A stretch of DNA of 64,000 bases from Natrinema sp. SYSU A 869 (GTDB lineage Archaea > Halobacteriota > Halobacteria > Halobacteriales > Natrialbaceae): the NCBI RefSeq assembly GCF_019879105.1, contig NZ_CP082249.1:3038001-3102000 (forward strand), read 5' to 3'. A model generated the notes under the pieces. The model saw only the letters and a list, made by a program, of their open reading frames with translations, searched no databases and was not told the origin of the DNA. The translations under genes were made by a program, and so were the position numbers. How positions within the stretch are numbered: the first letter of the stretch is position 1; every line of letters starts with the position of its first letter. Below, piece after piece: positions 25,593 to 35,915 of the stretch.

Positions 25593-26696
25593 TTACGACC
25601 GCCGCGAGAGCAGCCAGAACGCGACGGTGCCGAGGACGAACGCGACGCCGACGTTGCCCAAAAGGCCGACGACCCCGACGGCGGCGACGAGTGCAAGCGA
25701 CCGGCGATCGTCGACGGGTGCGAACGCCGCGCGAGCCAACTCGAGTGCGACGACGACGAGCAGGACTCCCAGAATCGCCATCGGGAAGGCGGTGAGTACG
25801 GCCCCAGCGGCGACCAACGCGAGCGCGAGGTAGCCGATCCCCAGCAGCACGTTCGCGCCGCCGGTTCGCGCGCCGAAAGCGTACTTCCCGGCGAGGCCGC
25901 CGCTTCCGTGACACATCGGCACGCCACCCAGCGGGATCGCCGTGAGGCAGGTGATGCCCATGCTCGTCGAGAGCGCGTCCGCCGAAATATCCCGGTCGTA
26001 GAGATCGCCACAGAGCAGGGCGGTCGCGATTGCGGCGTTGCCGACCGTCATCCCCAACTGGGCGACGGTCCCCTTGAGCGCGGCCCCGCTGAACGACGGC
26101 GACCCGGCGGGGAAGGCCGTGAGTTCCGGAACCGTCGGCGTCGGAACGCCGGCCATCGCGACGGCCGCAACTGCGCCGAGCCCGAGCACGACCAGCACGC
26201 TTGCCTCCCGGTAGCCCGCGAGCGCCAGCAAGCCGACCACGGCGAGCCCGCCCGCCGCTACCGGCGGGTTCCCGATCGAGAGGTCGACGGCCGCCTCGAG
26301 CAAGAGCAAGGCCACGGCGAGTTGCACGCCGCGGATGACCGGCTCGCCGACTACCCGCTGAAGACGACCGACGAGCCCCAGTTGCCCGACTGCGAGGAGA
26401 GCGCCGCCGGCGAGCAATCCGGCGGCGGCGAGTTCGGCGTACGACAATGTCCCGACGATGGCCAGCCCGATCAGGGCCTTCATCGGTTCGACCGAGAGCG
26501 GCAGCCCGTAGTACACTCCCCAGACGATCTGGAAGACGCCGAAGCCGACCAGCACGTGGGATAGCGAGACGCTCGTCGTCGCCCCCAGCGCTACGAGTAG
26601 CGGCAGGACAGTAACCGAATCACCTAGCGCACCCGCGAGTTCGTTCGCGGAGAACTCGAGGTCGGAATCGGTCCGTGACCGGAACGAGTACGCCAT
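25593..26696 (-). CDS. Putative sulfate/molybdate transporter (MOT1-like)
   Basis: 367 residues with about ten to eleven hydrophobic helices and short loops. The conserved opening ELAGALGDSVTVLPLLVALG and the pattern GLPLSVEPMKALIGLAI match the MOT1 branch of SulP-like transporters without a STAS domain. It is expected in the cytoplasmic membrane, moving molybdate or sulfate. A perfect 6-bp inverted repeat lies five to twenty bases before its start codon. Confidence 0.82.
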   Translation of the reverse strand: MAYSFRSRTDSDLEFSANELAGALGDSVTVLPLLVALGATTSVSLSHVLVGFGVFQIVWGVYYGLPLSVEPMKALIGLAIVGTLSYAELAAAGLLAGGALLAVGQLGLVGRLQRVVGEPVIRGVQLAVALLLLEAAVDLSIGNPPVAAGGLAVVGLLALAGYREASVLVVLGLGAVAAVAMAGVPTPTVPELTAFPAGSPSFSGAALKGTVAQLGMTVGNAAIATALLCGDLYDRDISADALSTSMGITCLTAIPLGGVPMCHGSGGLAGKYAFGARTGGANVLLGIGYLALALVAAGAVLTAFPMAILGVLLVVVALELARAAFAPVDDRRSLALVAAVGVVGLLGNVGVAFVLGTVAFWLLSRRS

Positions 26697-26700
26697 CTAT

Positions 26701-26716
26701 CCCCGATAATTCGGGG
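26701..26716 (-). promoter_or_regulatory. Inverted repeat immediately upstream of the MOT1-like gene
   Basis: CCCCGA-TAAT-TCGGGG, four bases from the start codon at 26696. As RNA it would be a hairpin over the ribosome-binding region; as DNA it is a 16-bp near-palindromic operator candidate. Confidence 0.45.
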
Positions 26717-27063
26717 CCAAACTTGACTCTTGTCTGTAACCGTTCGCCGTTGATATTCTCGGTCAATGGTACTGAAAATGGTTACGTGACCGGACCGGAT
26801 TCGGGCAACGACATCGGTCGCCGGCTCCCGGTTCCACAATTTGTTCCGGACATATCGGATTCCACGGTTATCTTCTCAGACTGAATCCAGTTATCCACCT
26901 ACTCTTCATTGCTGGGGGAGGGGGGTTGAACCGACGTATGAGTGCCTGAATCGGACCAATACACCGATATCGGCCGAGAGTACGCTCCCACCTGATCGCG
27001 GCCTGATCCCGATTGCACCGTCGAATCAGCACGGATAAGGCCGCTGACTAGTATCGATCAATC
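26717..27063. other. Divergent intergenic region, no gene seen
   Basis: About 350 bases between the transporter and the AIR-synthase-like gene. No convincing coding frame on either strand. It is less GC-rich than its surroundings, as expected for divergent promoters. Confidence 0.6.
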
Positions 27064-28091
27064 GTGAGCGACCTCGGAAAATCGATCGTGCGTTCTTCGA
27101 CCGACACATCGCACCGAACCTCGGTGCCGACCGCGACGACGTCGCCGTCGGACCCACCCACGGCGTCGACTTCGGCGTCCTCGATATCGGCGGTCAGGCG
27201 CTGGTCACTGCCACCGACCCGCTGTCGATCCTCCCCGCACTGGGCCTCGAGCGAGCCGCACGCTTCGCCCTCGACCTCGTCCTCGCCGACGTGGCCGTCA
27301 GCGGCGTGGCCCCGTCGCATCTCTCGATTTGTTTCACGCTCCCCGAGGGGATGACCGACGATGAGTTCGCGACGGTCTGGGAGACGATCCACGCGGAGTG
27401 TGCGGATCTCGGGGTTGCGGTCGTGACGGGCCATACGGCCCGCTATACGGACGTCTCTCACCCGTGGGTCGGCGCTGCGACCGCGATGGGCGTCGGTGAG
27501 CACGACGATATCGTCCGCCCTGACGGTGCCCGTCCCGGCGACCGTCTCCTCCTGACGAACGGCCCCGCCGTCGAATCGGTCGGCCTCTTGAGCGCCCTCT
27601 TCGGCGAACAGCTCGATCTCCCGGAGGGCGTGATCGCGGACGCACAGGACCGACTCGAGGAGGTTTTTTCCGTCCGCGATGCACTCACCGCGGCCGCCGC
27701 GGGACCGGTACGAGCGATGCACGACGTGACCGAAGGCGGCCTCGCCGGCGCGTTAACCGAGATGGCCGACGGTGCAGGCGTTCGGTTCGCGGTCGACCGC
27801 GCGGCCGTCCCGCTGCGTCCCGGCGTCCGCGAGGTCTGTGATCATCTCGAGTTCGACCCCTGGGCGGCGACCAGTTGCGGCTCGCTCCTGATCGCGGTCG
27901 ACCCTGCCGGCGTCGGTGACGTGCGCGCAGCACTCGAGGATCGAGGCACTCCGGTCACCGAAATCGGCCGCGTCGAAGCCACTGAGGCTGAGGATGGCGA
28001 GGTGCTCGTCGATGGAACCCGACTCGAGCATCCGACCGTCGATCCGTCGTGGGACGCATACGCTGCACTGGCGGAAGAAGCGACCGAGTAG
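27064..28091 (+). pseudogene. AIR-synthase-related (HypE/PurM-like) protein with an N-terminal frameshift
   Basis: The GTG at 27064 starts MSDLGK and the frame is then lost. One base later the frame encodes DRAFFDRHIAPNLGADRDDVAVGPTHGVDF and continues through GHTARYTDVSHPWVGAATAMG, MHDVTEGGLAGAL and VDPAGV to the stop at 28091. One more A in the A4 run at 27078-27081 would give GKIDRAFF and one 342-residue frame. The second frame has no usual start before a GTG at 27291. The family is ATP-binding PurM/HypE-like; some members act in metal-cofactor maturation. Probably a sequence error or a young pseudogene. Confidence 0.8.
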
Positions 28092-28285
28092 ATCGATTCG
28101 CAACGCAGTTCGGTGGTTCGCGCTCGATGGCCTCAAGCGATCGCGCCCCGTCGTGAGTGGGATAGTGTCGATGGCGGCATGCGACTGAATACTCAAATAG
28201 TGAGACTCGCCGCCGCGGATACGGATGGGGACGACAATACGGGGCAAGGGATACCCGTATCGAGGGAGTAGCGGCGTTGAGAGCG

Positions 28286-28483
28286 ATGAGCGACCCCGAA
28301 CTTCTGAAGGAGGCGATCGTCGACGAACTCGAGCGGGAGCGACACACCCACAAGTCACTCAGGCAGACGATTTCGGACGAGCACGATTGCAGCGAGGAAG
28401 CCGTCAGTCATGCGATCTCGGCGCTCAACGACGCAGGCGTGATCAAACACGAACGCGGGTTCTTCGAGCTCACCACTGACTGA
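28286..28483 (+). CDS. Small winged-helix DNA-binding protein
   Basis: 65 residues from MSDPELLKEAIVDELERERHTHKSLRQTI. Helix-turn-helix pattern with EEAVSHAISALNDAGVIKHERGFFEL as recognition helix and wing. No sensor domain and no cysteines. It could be a small repressor for a neighbouring gene such as thiD downstream (inference only). Confidence 0.6.
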   Translation: MSDPELLKEAIVDELERERHTHKSLRQTISDEHDCSEEAVSHAISALNDAGVIKHERGFFELTTD

Positions 28484-28566
28484 CTCCGCGTGCGCGACTC
28501 CACTGAGGACGATTCTCAGCTTCGCTGACCATCATCGCTTAGTATAATCCGGGAATACGATTTCGT

Positions 28567-29928
28567 ATGCGAATACCAGCACCCGATAGCCGGCCTGTCG
28601 CACTGACGATCGCCGGCAGTGACTCCGGTGGCGGCGCGGGAATCCAAGCCGACCTCGCGACGATGGCCGCCCACGGCGTCTTCGGCACGTCGGCGATCAC
28701 CGCCGTCACAGCCCAGAACACCCGCGGCGTCGAGTCCTCGTTCGTTCTCCCGATCGAGGAGCTCGAGGCCCAACTCGCGGCCGTCACGGACGACTTCGCG
28801 GTCGGTGCGGCGAAGACGGGAATGCTCGCGACAACCGACGTCATCGAGACTGTCACCGAGTACGCTCAGGCGTTCGACTTCCCGCTGGTCGTCGACCCCG
28901 TGATGGTCGCGACCTCGGGCGACCGGCTGCTCGAGCCCGAAGCGGAACGCGCCTACGAGGACCTGCTCGACCAGACGACGCTGGCAACGCCCAACGCCGA
29001 CGAAGCCGAGGTGCTGACGGACATCGCCGTCACCGACGAGGAGACCGCCCGCGAGGCCGGTGAAGCACTCCTCGAGACGGGCGTCGACGCCGTCCTCGTC
29101 AAGGGTGGCCACGTCCCCGGCGAGACGGTTCGGGACACCCTCGTCACCGACGAAAGCGTCCGGACGTTCGAGCACCCACGGGTCGGCACCGAGGCGACCC
29201 ACGGCTCGGGCTGTACGCTGGGATCGGCGATCACTGCCCGCCTCGCGAAGGGCGAACCGCTCGAAACGGCCGTCGAGGGCTCCACGGAGTTCCTCGCCCG
29301 CGCGGTCCGCTACTACTACGACGTCGGCAAGGGTCACGGCGCGGTCAATCACATGGTCCCGCTGCGAAACGAGGCCGCTAGGGAGTTGACGGCCGAAGAA
29401 GTCCAGGCGGTCGTCGACCGGTTCGTCGACGCCGACGTGTCGACGCTGGTCCCCGAAGTCGGGATGAACGTCGTCGGCGCGACGCCCTACGCCGAATCCG
29501 TCGCCGAAACCGCCGCCGTCGAGGGTCGAATCACGCGCACGCTCTCGGGCGTCCAGCCGAACCGCGGCGTTCGGTTCGGGGCCTCGAGTCACGTCGCCCG
29601 TTTCCTCTTATCGGCCCGAGAATTTGTCCCCGACCTCCGATTCGCCGTTAACTGCCGGTTCGACGCGGACGTCGAGGCGGCGCTCGAGGCTCTCGAATGG
29701 TCGATCGCGGAGTACGACCGCGACCGACAGCCGGACGAGATCAGGGAGACGGAAGACAGCACGATGGGCTGGGGAGCCCGGCAGGCCCTCGAGGGCCGCG
29801 ACGAACCCCCCGTCGCCGTCATCGACCGCGGAGAGGTCGGGAAGGAAGCGCTCGTCAAAATCGTCGCGAGCGATCCTGAGACGCTCGCCGATCGAACGCT
29901 GGCCCTCGACCGAGAGGTAACCGAATGA
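28567..29928 (+). CDS. thiD: ThiD-ThiN fusion: HMP(-P) kinase with thiamine phosphate synthase domain
   Basis: 453 residues. ThiD (about 1-265) has [32 protein letters not shown] and [13 protein letters not shown]. The C-terminal part (about 285-453) matches ThiN ([25 protein letters not shown] and later [18 protein letters not shown]), which replaces ThiE for thiamine phosphate synthesis in many archaea. The stop overlaps the next start by ATGA. The 83-base upstream gap is too short for a TPP riboswitch. Confidence 0.95.
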   Translation: MRIPAPDSRPVALTIAGSDSGGGAGIQADLATMAAHGVFGTSAITAVTAQNTRGVESSFVLPIEELEAQLAAVTDDFAVGAAKTGMLATTDVIETVTEYAQAFDFPLVVDPVMVATSGDRLLEPEAERAYEDLLDQTTLATPNADEAEVLTDIAVTDEETAREAGEALLETGVDAVLVKGGHVPGETVRDTLVTDESVRTFEHPRVGTEATHGSGCTLGSAITARLAKGEPLETAVEGSTEFLARAVRYYYDVGKGHGAVNHMVPLRNEAARELTAEEVQAVVDRFVDADVSTLVPEVGMNVVGATPYAESVAETAAVEGRITRTLSGVQPNRGVRFGASSHVARFLLSAREFVPDLRFAVNCRFDADVEAALEALEWSIAEYDRDRQPDEIRETEDSTMGWGARQALEGRDEPPVAVIDRGEVGKEALVKIVASDPETLADRTLALDREVTE

Positions 29929-30920
29929 GCGCCGACGAGTCAGGGTCCGCGACCGACCTCGACGTCGGGCTCATCCTCCCGCAGTACGGCACTGAGATGG
30001 GAACGGTTCGGGACGCCGCACTCGAGGCCGAATCGCTCGGCTACGACGCGGTCTGGCTCGAGGACCACTTCCAGTCGTGGATCGGCGACCCACGACGGGG
30101 AGTCAACGAGTGCTGGACGACGCTCAGCGCGGTCGCCGAGGCCACCGACCGAATTCGACTCGGCACGCTCGTCACGAGCCAGTCCTACCGCCATCCCGCG
30201 TTGCTGGCGAAGATGGCAGCACAGGTCGACCGCATCAGCGACGGCCGGCTCGAGATCGGGCTCGGCGGCGGCTGGTACGCGGACGAGTACGACCGCTTCG
30301 GCTACGAATTTCGGGAGCCGCCGGCCGAACGGCTCCGGCGGCTTGCCGAGACGGTCGAGATCCTGCAGGGGCTCTGGACTGAGGAGACGTACAGTCACGA
30401 GGGCGAGCATCTCGAGATCGATCTCAAGGAGGCGTTCTGTGAACCCCAGCCGGTTCAGGAGCCCCATCCGCCGATCTGGATCGGTGGCGGCGGCGAGGAC
30501 TTTACCTTGCGCTACACCGCCGACCTGGCCGACGGCTGGAACTACGGGACCCTCGAGCCGGCGGACTTCGCCGAGAAGCTCGATGTGCTCCGGGAACACT
30601 GCGAGAGCGAGGATCGATACGACGAGATCCGCAAGTCTGCCGAGCTGTTCGTTTTTGTCGGCGAGACGACTGACGCGGCCGAAGACAAGCGTGAGGCCTT
30701 CCGGAGCGAGTTCCTTCCCGACGACGGTCCGAGCGAGCCCCGCGAGTTCTTCCTCGCGGGCTACCTCGAGACGGCTCCTACGGGAACGCCGGCGGACGTC
30801 CGCGAGTCGCTCGCGGACTACGCCGACGCCGGTATCGAAGAGGTCATGCTCGCGGTTCCGGACGCAGCCGCCGACGAGGACGAGAGCCTGTCACTGCTGG
30901 CCGAGGAACTGCTCGCGTAG
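29925..30920 (+). CDS. LLM-class flavin-dependent oxidoreductase
   Basis: 331 residues of luciferase-like (beta/alpha)8 type: [65 protein letters not shown], and PPIWIGGGG. It binds FMN or F420. It shares an ATGA overlap with the thiamine gene, but a role in thiamine metabolism is not implied. The substrate is unknown. Confidence 0.88.
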   Translation: MSADESGSATDLDVGLILPQYGTEMGTVRDAALEAESLGYDAVWLEDHFQSWIGDPRRGVNECWTTLSAVAEATDRIRLGTLVTSQSYRHPALLAKMAAQVDRISDGRLEIGLGGGWYADEYDRFGYEFREPPAERLRRLAETVEILQGLWTEETYSHEGEHLEIDLKEAFCEPQPVQEPHPPIWIGGGGEDFTLRYTADLADGWNYGTLEPADFAEKLDVLREHCESEDRYDEIRKSAELFVFVGETTDAAEDKREAFRSEFLPDDGPSEPREFFLAGYLETAPTGTPADVRESLADYADAGIEEVMLAVPDAAADEDESLSLLAEELLA

Positions 30921-31135
30921 CCGGCTCGAGAACCGGCAGCTGTCTCAGAACGTTGGTCTCTCGATGGGCAGTTGTCTCGGCGGCGCTGGTCCCTCGGTGG
31001 CCGCTCGAGGGCCCGTTTGATGCGGTGCTCGCGGTCGGAGAGGGACAGCGGACCCGCCGGTTGCGGTGTCGTCCCGACGACAGTCACCCGGACGTGACAG
31101 TAGTACTAACTCTCTGGCGAGAGTCGTGTTATCAT

Positions 31136-32560
31136 ATGGGTAGTTCGCCGTCGTCGGCCGGTGGATCTAACCTCGAGGGAGAGTCGCCGCAGGTCGAGCC
31201 GACGGTCGAGACTGACGACGCGACGATCACCGACGACGCCGAACTCGAGCGGACGCTCGGGCTCTCCGGTGGGCTCGCCATCGGAATCGGAACGATGATC
31301 GGGGCCGGCATTTTCGTCTTTCCGGGGCTGGCGGCCGGACAGGCCGGTCCCGCGGCGGCGGCATCGTTCGCTCTCGGCGCGCTCGTCGCCTTGCTCGTCG
31401 CGCTGCCGACCTCCGAACTCGCGACGGCGATGCCGAGGAGCGGTGGCGGCTACTACTATATCTCCCGCGCACTGGGCGCGCTCGCGGGGACCGTCGTCGG
31501 GCTGTCGTTGTGGTTCGGGCTGGTGTTCGCGACGGCGTTTTACCTCGTCGGCTTCGGCTACTACGCCGTCGACACGCTCGCCGAACTCGGCATTGCAGTC
31601 GGCAACGGCCTCGTCATCCCGCTGGCACTGCTGTTCGGCGCGGGCTTTACCGTATTGAACGTCACGGGGACGGAAAACGCGGCGAAACTGCAGAACGGTA
31701 TCGTTGCGTTGCTGCTCTCGATTCTGGTATGCTTCCTCGGATACGGTGGCCTCGACGCGGTGGGCCTCCTCGGCGAACCGGCCGGCCCCGAACGGTTCGT
31801 GCCGTTCGGTCCGATGTCCGTCCTGACGACGGCCGCGCTCGTGTTCACCTCGTATCTCGGCTTCGCGCAGGTGGCGACCGTCGCCGGGGAGATGAACGAT
31901 CCCGGGCGGAACCTGCCGCGCGCGATGGTCGGCTCCGTACTCGTCGTCGGACTCCTCTACGTGGTGACCATCTTCGTTGCGACGAGCGCGTTCGGGAGCG
32001 AGCGACTCTCCGAATTCGGTGAGACGGCGATGGTCGAGGTCGGCCGCCACTACCTCGGCGCAGCCGGGGCGTTCGCGATCGTCTTCGGTGGCCTGCTCGC
32101 GACGATGTCGAGTGCCAACGCATCGGTTCTCAGCACGTCTCGAGCCATCTATGCCGTCTCGAGGGACGCCCTGTTACCGCGGCGGGCGAGCCACATCAAT
32201 CTCCGGTACGGCACGCCCCACATCGCGCTGGGGATGGCCGGCGGGCCGATCCTCGTGCTGGTCGCGACCGGCCGCGTAGAACTGCTCGCGGAGGTCGCCT
32301 CGTTCCTCCATCTCGTCATGTATGGACTGATCTGCGTAGCGCTACTCGTCCTGCGCCGAAACGAACCGGAGTGGTACGATCCCGACTTCCGAGTCCCCGG
32401 CTATCCCGTCGTCCCGATACTCGGCGCGCTCGCCAGTTTCGCCCTGATCGGCTTCATGCGGCCCGTCTCACAGCTCGTCGGCATCGCGATCATGATCGCA
32501 ACCGCCGGGTGGTACGCCTATTACGCCCGGAACGTGACCCTGAATGGAGGGCTCCAATGA
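31136..32560 (+). CDS. APC-family amino acid permease
   Basis: 474 residues with about 12 membrane helices after a 45-residue acidic N-terminus. The family motif [26 protein letters not shown] lies in helix 1 and [16 protein letters not shown] in the middle. It is expected to move amino acids or amines across the membrane. The stop overlaps the next start (ATGA at 32557-32560), so a stress-protein domain protein is made from the same message, a recurring haloarchaeal pairing thought to regulate the transporter. Confidence 0.88.
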   Translation: MGSSPSSAGGSNLEGESPQVEPTVETDDATITDDAELERTLGLSGGLAIGIGTMIGAGIFVFPGLAAGQAGPAAAASFALGALVALLVALPTSELATAMPRSGGGYYYISRALGALAGTVVGLSLWFGLVFATAFYLVGFGYYAVDTLAELGIAVGNGLVIPLALLFGAGFTVLNVTGTENAAKLQNGIVALLLSILVCFLGYGGLDAVGLLGEPAGPERFVPFGPMSVLTTAALVFTSYLGFAQVATVAGEMNDPGRNLPRAMVGSVLVVGLLYVVTIFVATSAFGSERLSEFGETAMVEVGRHYLGAAGAFAIVFGGLLATMSSANASVLSTSRAIYAVSRDALLPRRASHINLRYGTPHIALGMAGGPILVLVATGRVELLAEVASFLHLVMYGLICVALLVLRRNEPEWYDPDFRVPGYPVVPILGALASFALIGFMRPVSQLVGIAIMIATAGWYAYYARNVTLNGGLQ

Positions 32561-33315
32561 CACGCATCCTCGTTCCGCTGGCGATACTCGAGGGCGAATC
32601 AGTCTCCGCCGGACTGCCAACGCTGCTCGCACCCGTGGACGTGACCGTGCTCGGGTATCACGTCCTGCCCGAACAGACGCCGCCGGACCAGGCACGATTG
32701 CAGTACGAGGATCGGGCGACCGACGCCCTCGACAGTCTCGCGGCGGAGTTTGAGGCGGCCGGCGGACACGCCGATCATCGCCTCGTGTTCACCCACGATC
32801 GGGAGCAAACTGTCGACCGAGTTGCCGCGGAGGTGGCGGCGGACGCCTACGCCATCACGGGCGTCACCGGGCCGGTCGATCGCTTCCTCGTGACGCTGAC
32901 GGGCGAAGTCGCCGTCGATCGAATCTGCTCGTTCGTCACCGAACTGGTCGGCGACCGCGAGATTGGCATTACGCTCTTTCTCGCGACCAACGACGAAGCC
33001 GGTGGCCGGGAATCACTCGAGGCAGCCACAATGATCCTCTCCGAGCGCGGCATTGACGTGGAGACCGAACTCGCGGTCGGTGACTCCTCGTTCGAGGCGC
33101 TCATCGAGGCCGCACCCGGTCACGACGCCATCGTCATGGGCGAACAGGCTCCGTCGCTCCGGTCGCTCGTCTTCGGGGAGAGGGCCGACCACGTCGCCGC
33201 CGAATCGGTCGGACCGGTGCTCGTCGTTCGATCCCTCGAGGAACGTGACGCTGGGGCAGAACGCAGTGATCGACCGTCGGATACAGACCGAATCGCGAGT
33301 CTCGAGGACTCGTAA
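32557..33315 (+). CDS. Two-domain Usp-like protein coupled to the APC permease
   Basis: 252 residues. Two Usp-like halves: [17 protein letters not shown] with a degenerate ligand loop, and a second from about residue 135 ending in [34 protein letters not shown]. The pattern GEQAPSxRSLVFG replaces the usual G2xG9xG(S/T) loop. Probably a cytoplasmic partner of the permease. A close paralogue lies on the minus strand at 34720-35486. Confidence 0.82.
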   Translation: MTRILVPLAILEGESVSAGLPTLLAPVDVTVLGYHVLPEQTPPDQARLQYEDRATDALDSLAAEFEAAGGHADHRLVFTHDREQTVDRVAAEVAADAYAITGVTGPVDRFLVTLTGEVAVDRICSFVTELVGDREIGITLFLATNDEAGGRESLEAATMILSERGIDVETELAVGDSSFEALIEAAPGHDAIVMGEQAPSLRSLVFGERADHVAAESVGPVLVVRSLEERDAGAERSDRPSDTDRIASLEDS

Positions 33316-33464
33316 TCGCTGCCTTACGGCTCCATTTCGGGGCGGTAACTCTATTCGGGATCCGGATCGATCCGGGTTGACTTCTCGTTGTGTCCCTGCA
33401 GCTTCTGGGATTCGTCCGAGCCGCGGAGACGTGTCGCCGAGCCCCGCAAACGATCGGGCATGGA

Positions 33465-33808
33465 TCAGACGTGTAGTGTCTGCTCGGTGCCGTCCAGCTG
33501 TTCGAGTAGCTCCTCGACCGTCTCAAATTTCGGCCCCTTCCTCACCTGATCCCGCTCTCGATCCCACTCGACGAATCCCGCGTCGTCGAGTTTCGGCAGA
33601 TGGATGTGATACATCTCAATCCGCACCGATTCCGATTCCGCGTCCGGTCCCGCGTCATCGGAGACGGGAGCGATGATGGCTTCCCGTGGATTCCGTTCGC
33701 GTAAGGCCTTCAAAGCCGAAACCGATGGACGTGGGAGAGTGCCTCGAGGGCCGCGTCAGGCGTCTCACGTCGATTGAGGCTGCTCGGTTCGGACTGTGTG
33801 TCACTCAT
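33465..33808 (-). pseudogene. DUF7344-type winged-helix protein with a single-base frameshift
   Basis: The start MSDTQSEPSSLNRRETPDAALEALSHVHRFRL is followed by an immediate TGA. One base over, the frame gives LKALRERNPREAIIAPVSDDAG and then IRIEMYHIHLPKLDDAGFVEWDRERDQVRKGP, the DUF7344 core. A further T in the TTT run (plus-strand AAA at 33712-33714) restores one 114-residue protein; the length plus one is divisible by three. Small haloarchaeal regulators of this family are probable winged-helix DNA-binding proteins. Confidence 0.8.
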
Positions 33809-33882
33809 TATATACATTAGGGCATCCGGTCGGATGCAATTGCGCCCCGCCATGTCTGGTCTTTAAATATTTTCAGTGATAG

Positions 33883-34563
33883 TCAGCGGCCAGCGTCGCC
33901 GGAACGCGACTGATCGTCGGCAGCAGTCGTCACGAGATGGGAACTGACGAGGTTTTCCGTCCCTCGGCGGAGGAGTTCCGAGACGGATTGATGAGCCATG
34001 TCGAGTTCGTCCGCGAGTTCCCGGATGGAAATCGCGCGTGGCACCTCGTAGTAGCCGAGTTCGACAGCGGTTGCGAGGGCGTCTCGTTGGCTTGGCGTCA
34101 CGCTACCCGCTGTTTGACGCGGTGAACCTGGCTCGTAGATGTTCAACAGCTCGAACGTGTTCCCCTGCTCTCGCACCGTCTCCCGAAACGTATCGAACTG
34201 ATCGCGGCCGACGAAGCGAATCTCCAACTCCCAGCCGTCGTCAGTCGCGTCCGCCTCGAGAATTGCCCCTTCGCGATCGACGTAGGCGGTGATCCGGTCG
34301 ATGACCTCCTCGTTCCAGTCGAGATGGTAGTATCTCTCGTCGCCGAACTCGTCGGTCTCGATAACCGTATCCACGGATGGATCGGCTGCGAGCGCGTCGG
34401 TGACCGCGTCGAAGTCGTCGGCAGCGACCCACAGGCACGGCATCGTCCATTCGGTGCTGTGTGCGGCGATGCGTTCGGCTTCGATCGACATTCCTGGCAC
34501 CGAATCGAAGGCCTGGTCGAGCGCGACGGCGTCAAGATCGAGTCGGACGGTAGCGATCAGCAT
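33883..34563 (-). CDS. Bat-type HTH transcriptional regulator
   Basis: 226 residues. N-terminal sensor region MLIATVRLDLDAVALDQAF, then VTPSQRDALATAVELGYYEVPRAISIRELADELDMAHQSVSELLRRG, the HTH_10 domain. The frame is intact, unlike the relative at 15348. It probably controls nearby membrane or stress genes; no operator is visible. Confidence 0.88.
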   Translation of the reverse strand: MLIATVRLDLDAVALDQAFDSVPGMSIEAERIAAHSTEWTMPCLWVAADDFDAVTDALAADPSVDTVIETDEFGDERYYHLDWNEEVIDRITAYVDREGAILEADATDDGWELEIRFVGRDQFDTFRETVREQGNTFELLNIYEPGSPRQTAGSVTPSQRDALATAVELGYYEVPRAISIRELADELDMAHQSVSELLRRGTENLVSSHLVTTAADDQSRSGDAGR

Positions 34564-34719
34564 AGCTGAGCTAGGCGTCCGAGGCTGAAGAAGGGGCAGT
34601 GAGCCAGCGGGATCGATACGCTCCGGTGACTGCTTCTCTACGACTGCACGGGATGCTCGAGGTGACTCTGAACGACGAAAATCGGGCCCCTGACTGCTGC
34701 TGAACGACCGCCCGGTCAG

Positions 34720-35486
34720 TCAGCCGTCGGCCTCGCCGTCGACGGGTTCCCCGTCGCTCTCCGATTCGAGGTACTCCCCGCGAATCACGAGGACCGGATC
34801 GACCGTTCGCTTAGCGAGCCGTTCGGCGCGATCCCGGAAGACGAAGCGACGGATCGACGGCCGGCTCTCGCCCGCGACGAGGAGGTCGTGCTCGGCCGCA
34901 GCCTCGAGGATGGCGTCCGTCGGCGAGTCGTCGACGACGACCGTACTGTCGATCCGATCCGCATCGACTCCCGCGGCCACCAGTTCCGAGCGCGCCTGCT
35001 CGAGTAGTTCCGCGCCCGCGTCTCGACTTGCCTCGTCGGACGCGACGTGAACAGCGTGAGCTCGAGGTCAGTGCCGGTGAGGATCGTGTGGAGCAGACGG
35101 GCAATGTGCTCGACGGTGACGTCGCTCCGGAGCGCGACGAGCACTGTCTCGAGGACGGGTGCCGGATTGAGCAGCAAGATGGCGTCGCATGATTCGTCGA
35201 CGGCGACGCGTTCGAACGTCGCCAACCGGTCGTGGGTGAACGCGAGCCGCGACGTGACGTCACAGCCGGCGTCTTCGAACACTGTCCGGAGTTCCGCGAG
35301 TTCAGCCTGCGCGCGGTCGCCGTACTGGTCGCGCGCCTGATCCGGCCCGGTCTGGTCGGGGAGTTCACGATACCCAAGCAGGACGACCGGGATCGACGCG
35401 AACGCGTCGATGATCGTTTGTGGAACGGGCTGGCCCTCGAGAACGTCGACCGGAATCAACACGCGATGATCGCGAGGGTCTGGCAT
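34720..35486 (-). pseudogene. Two-domain Usp-like protein with a single-base frameshift
   Basis: Paralogue of the gene at 32557. The first frame runs from MPDPRDHRVLIPVDVLEGQPVPQ to LLHTILTGTDLELTLF and then goes wrong (TSRPTRQVETRARNY). One base over, HVASDEASRDAGAELLEQARSEL continues into the second domain, ending VLVIRGEYLESESDG. One extra base at about 35048-35050 (GTGA for GTGGA on the plus strand) restores a 255-residue protein; the length plus one is divisible by three. The function would match its paralogue. Confidence 0.8.
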
Positions 35487-35591
35487 GGCTGGGGTTCGGT
35501 TGGTCCTCCCACGGGACGCGTGATATACCCTTGCCGGACGCGTCGGTTCGCGAACCGATACCTAATTTTCGGTGCAGCGATATCACGGCAC

Positions 35592-35915
35592 ATGGTCGAG
35601 AGTCCGTTCAACACCAACATCGAGGTCGGTGAAGTGATCAACGCCGAATCGTTCCCTGAAGCCGAGAAGCCGGAGATGACGAAACTCTGGATCGACCTCG
35701 GCGACGAGGAGATCCAGTCCGCTGGCCAACTCGATTACCACTACGACGCCGACGAACTCGTCGGTCGGCAGGTACTCTGTGCGACGAACCTGGGTTCAGT
35801 ACGGATCGCCGGGTTCAAATCCGAGGCACTGACGGTCGGTGTCCCCAGCGAGGAGGGGTATCCCGTACTGGTATCGCCGGATGAGGCGGTCCCATTGGGT
35901 GGCCCGCTGTACTAA
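35592..35915 (+). CDS. Stand-alone tRNA-binding (EMAP-II/CsaA-like) domain protein
   Basis: 107 residues of OB-fold tRNA-binding type: NIEVGEVINAESFPEAEKPEMTKLWIDLGDEEIQSAGQL, LVGRQVLCATNLGSVRIAGFKSEALTVGV. The family covers Arc1p, the C-terminus of MetG and free CsaA, the latter with reported chaperone-like or tRNA-binding roles. It stands alone here with its own promoter gap. Confidence 0.85.
   Translation: MVESPFNTNIEVGEVINAESFPEAEKPEMTKLWIDLGDEEIQSAGQLDYHYDADELVGRQVLCATNLGSVRIAGFKSEALTVGVPSEEGYPVLVSPDEAVPLGGPLY

Noticed and set aside
25122-26564. 480-codon plus-strand frame opposite the PIN-like and transporter genes
   Set aside because: Arg/Glu-rich antisense shadow; the minus-strand proteins have clear motifs and membrane helices.
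28484-28566. TPP riboswitch before thiD
   Set aside because: The gap is only 83 bases and lacks the two conserved TPP-aptamer motifs.
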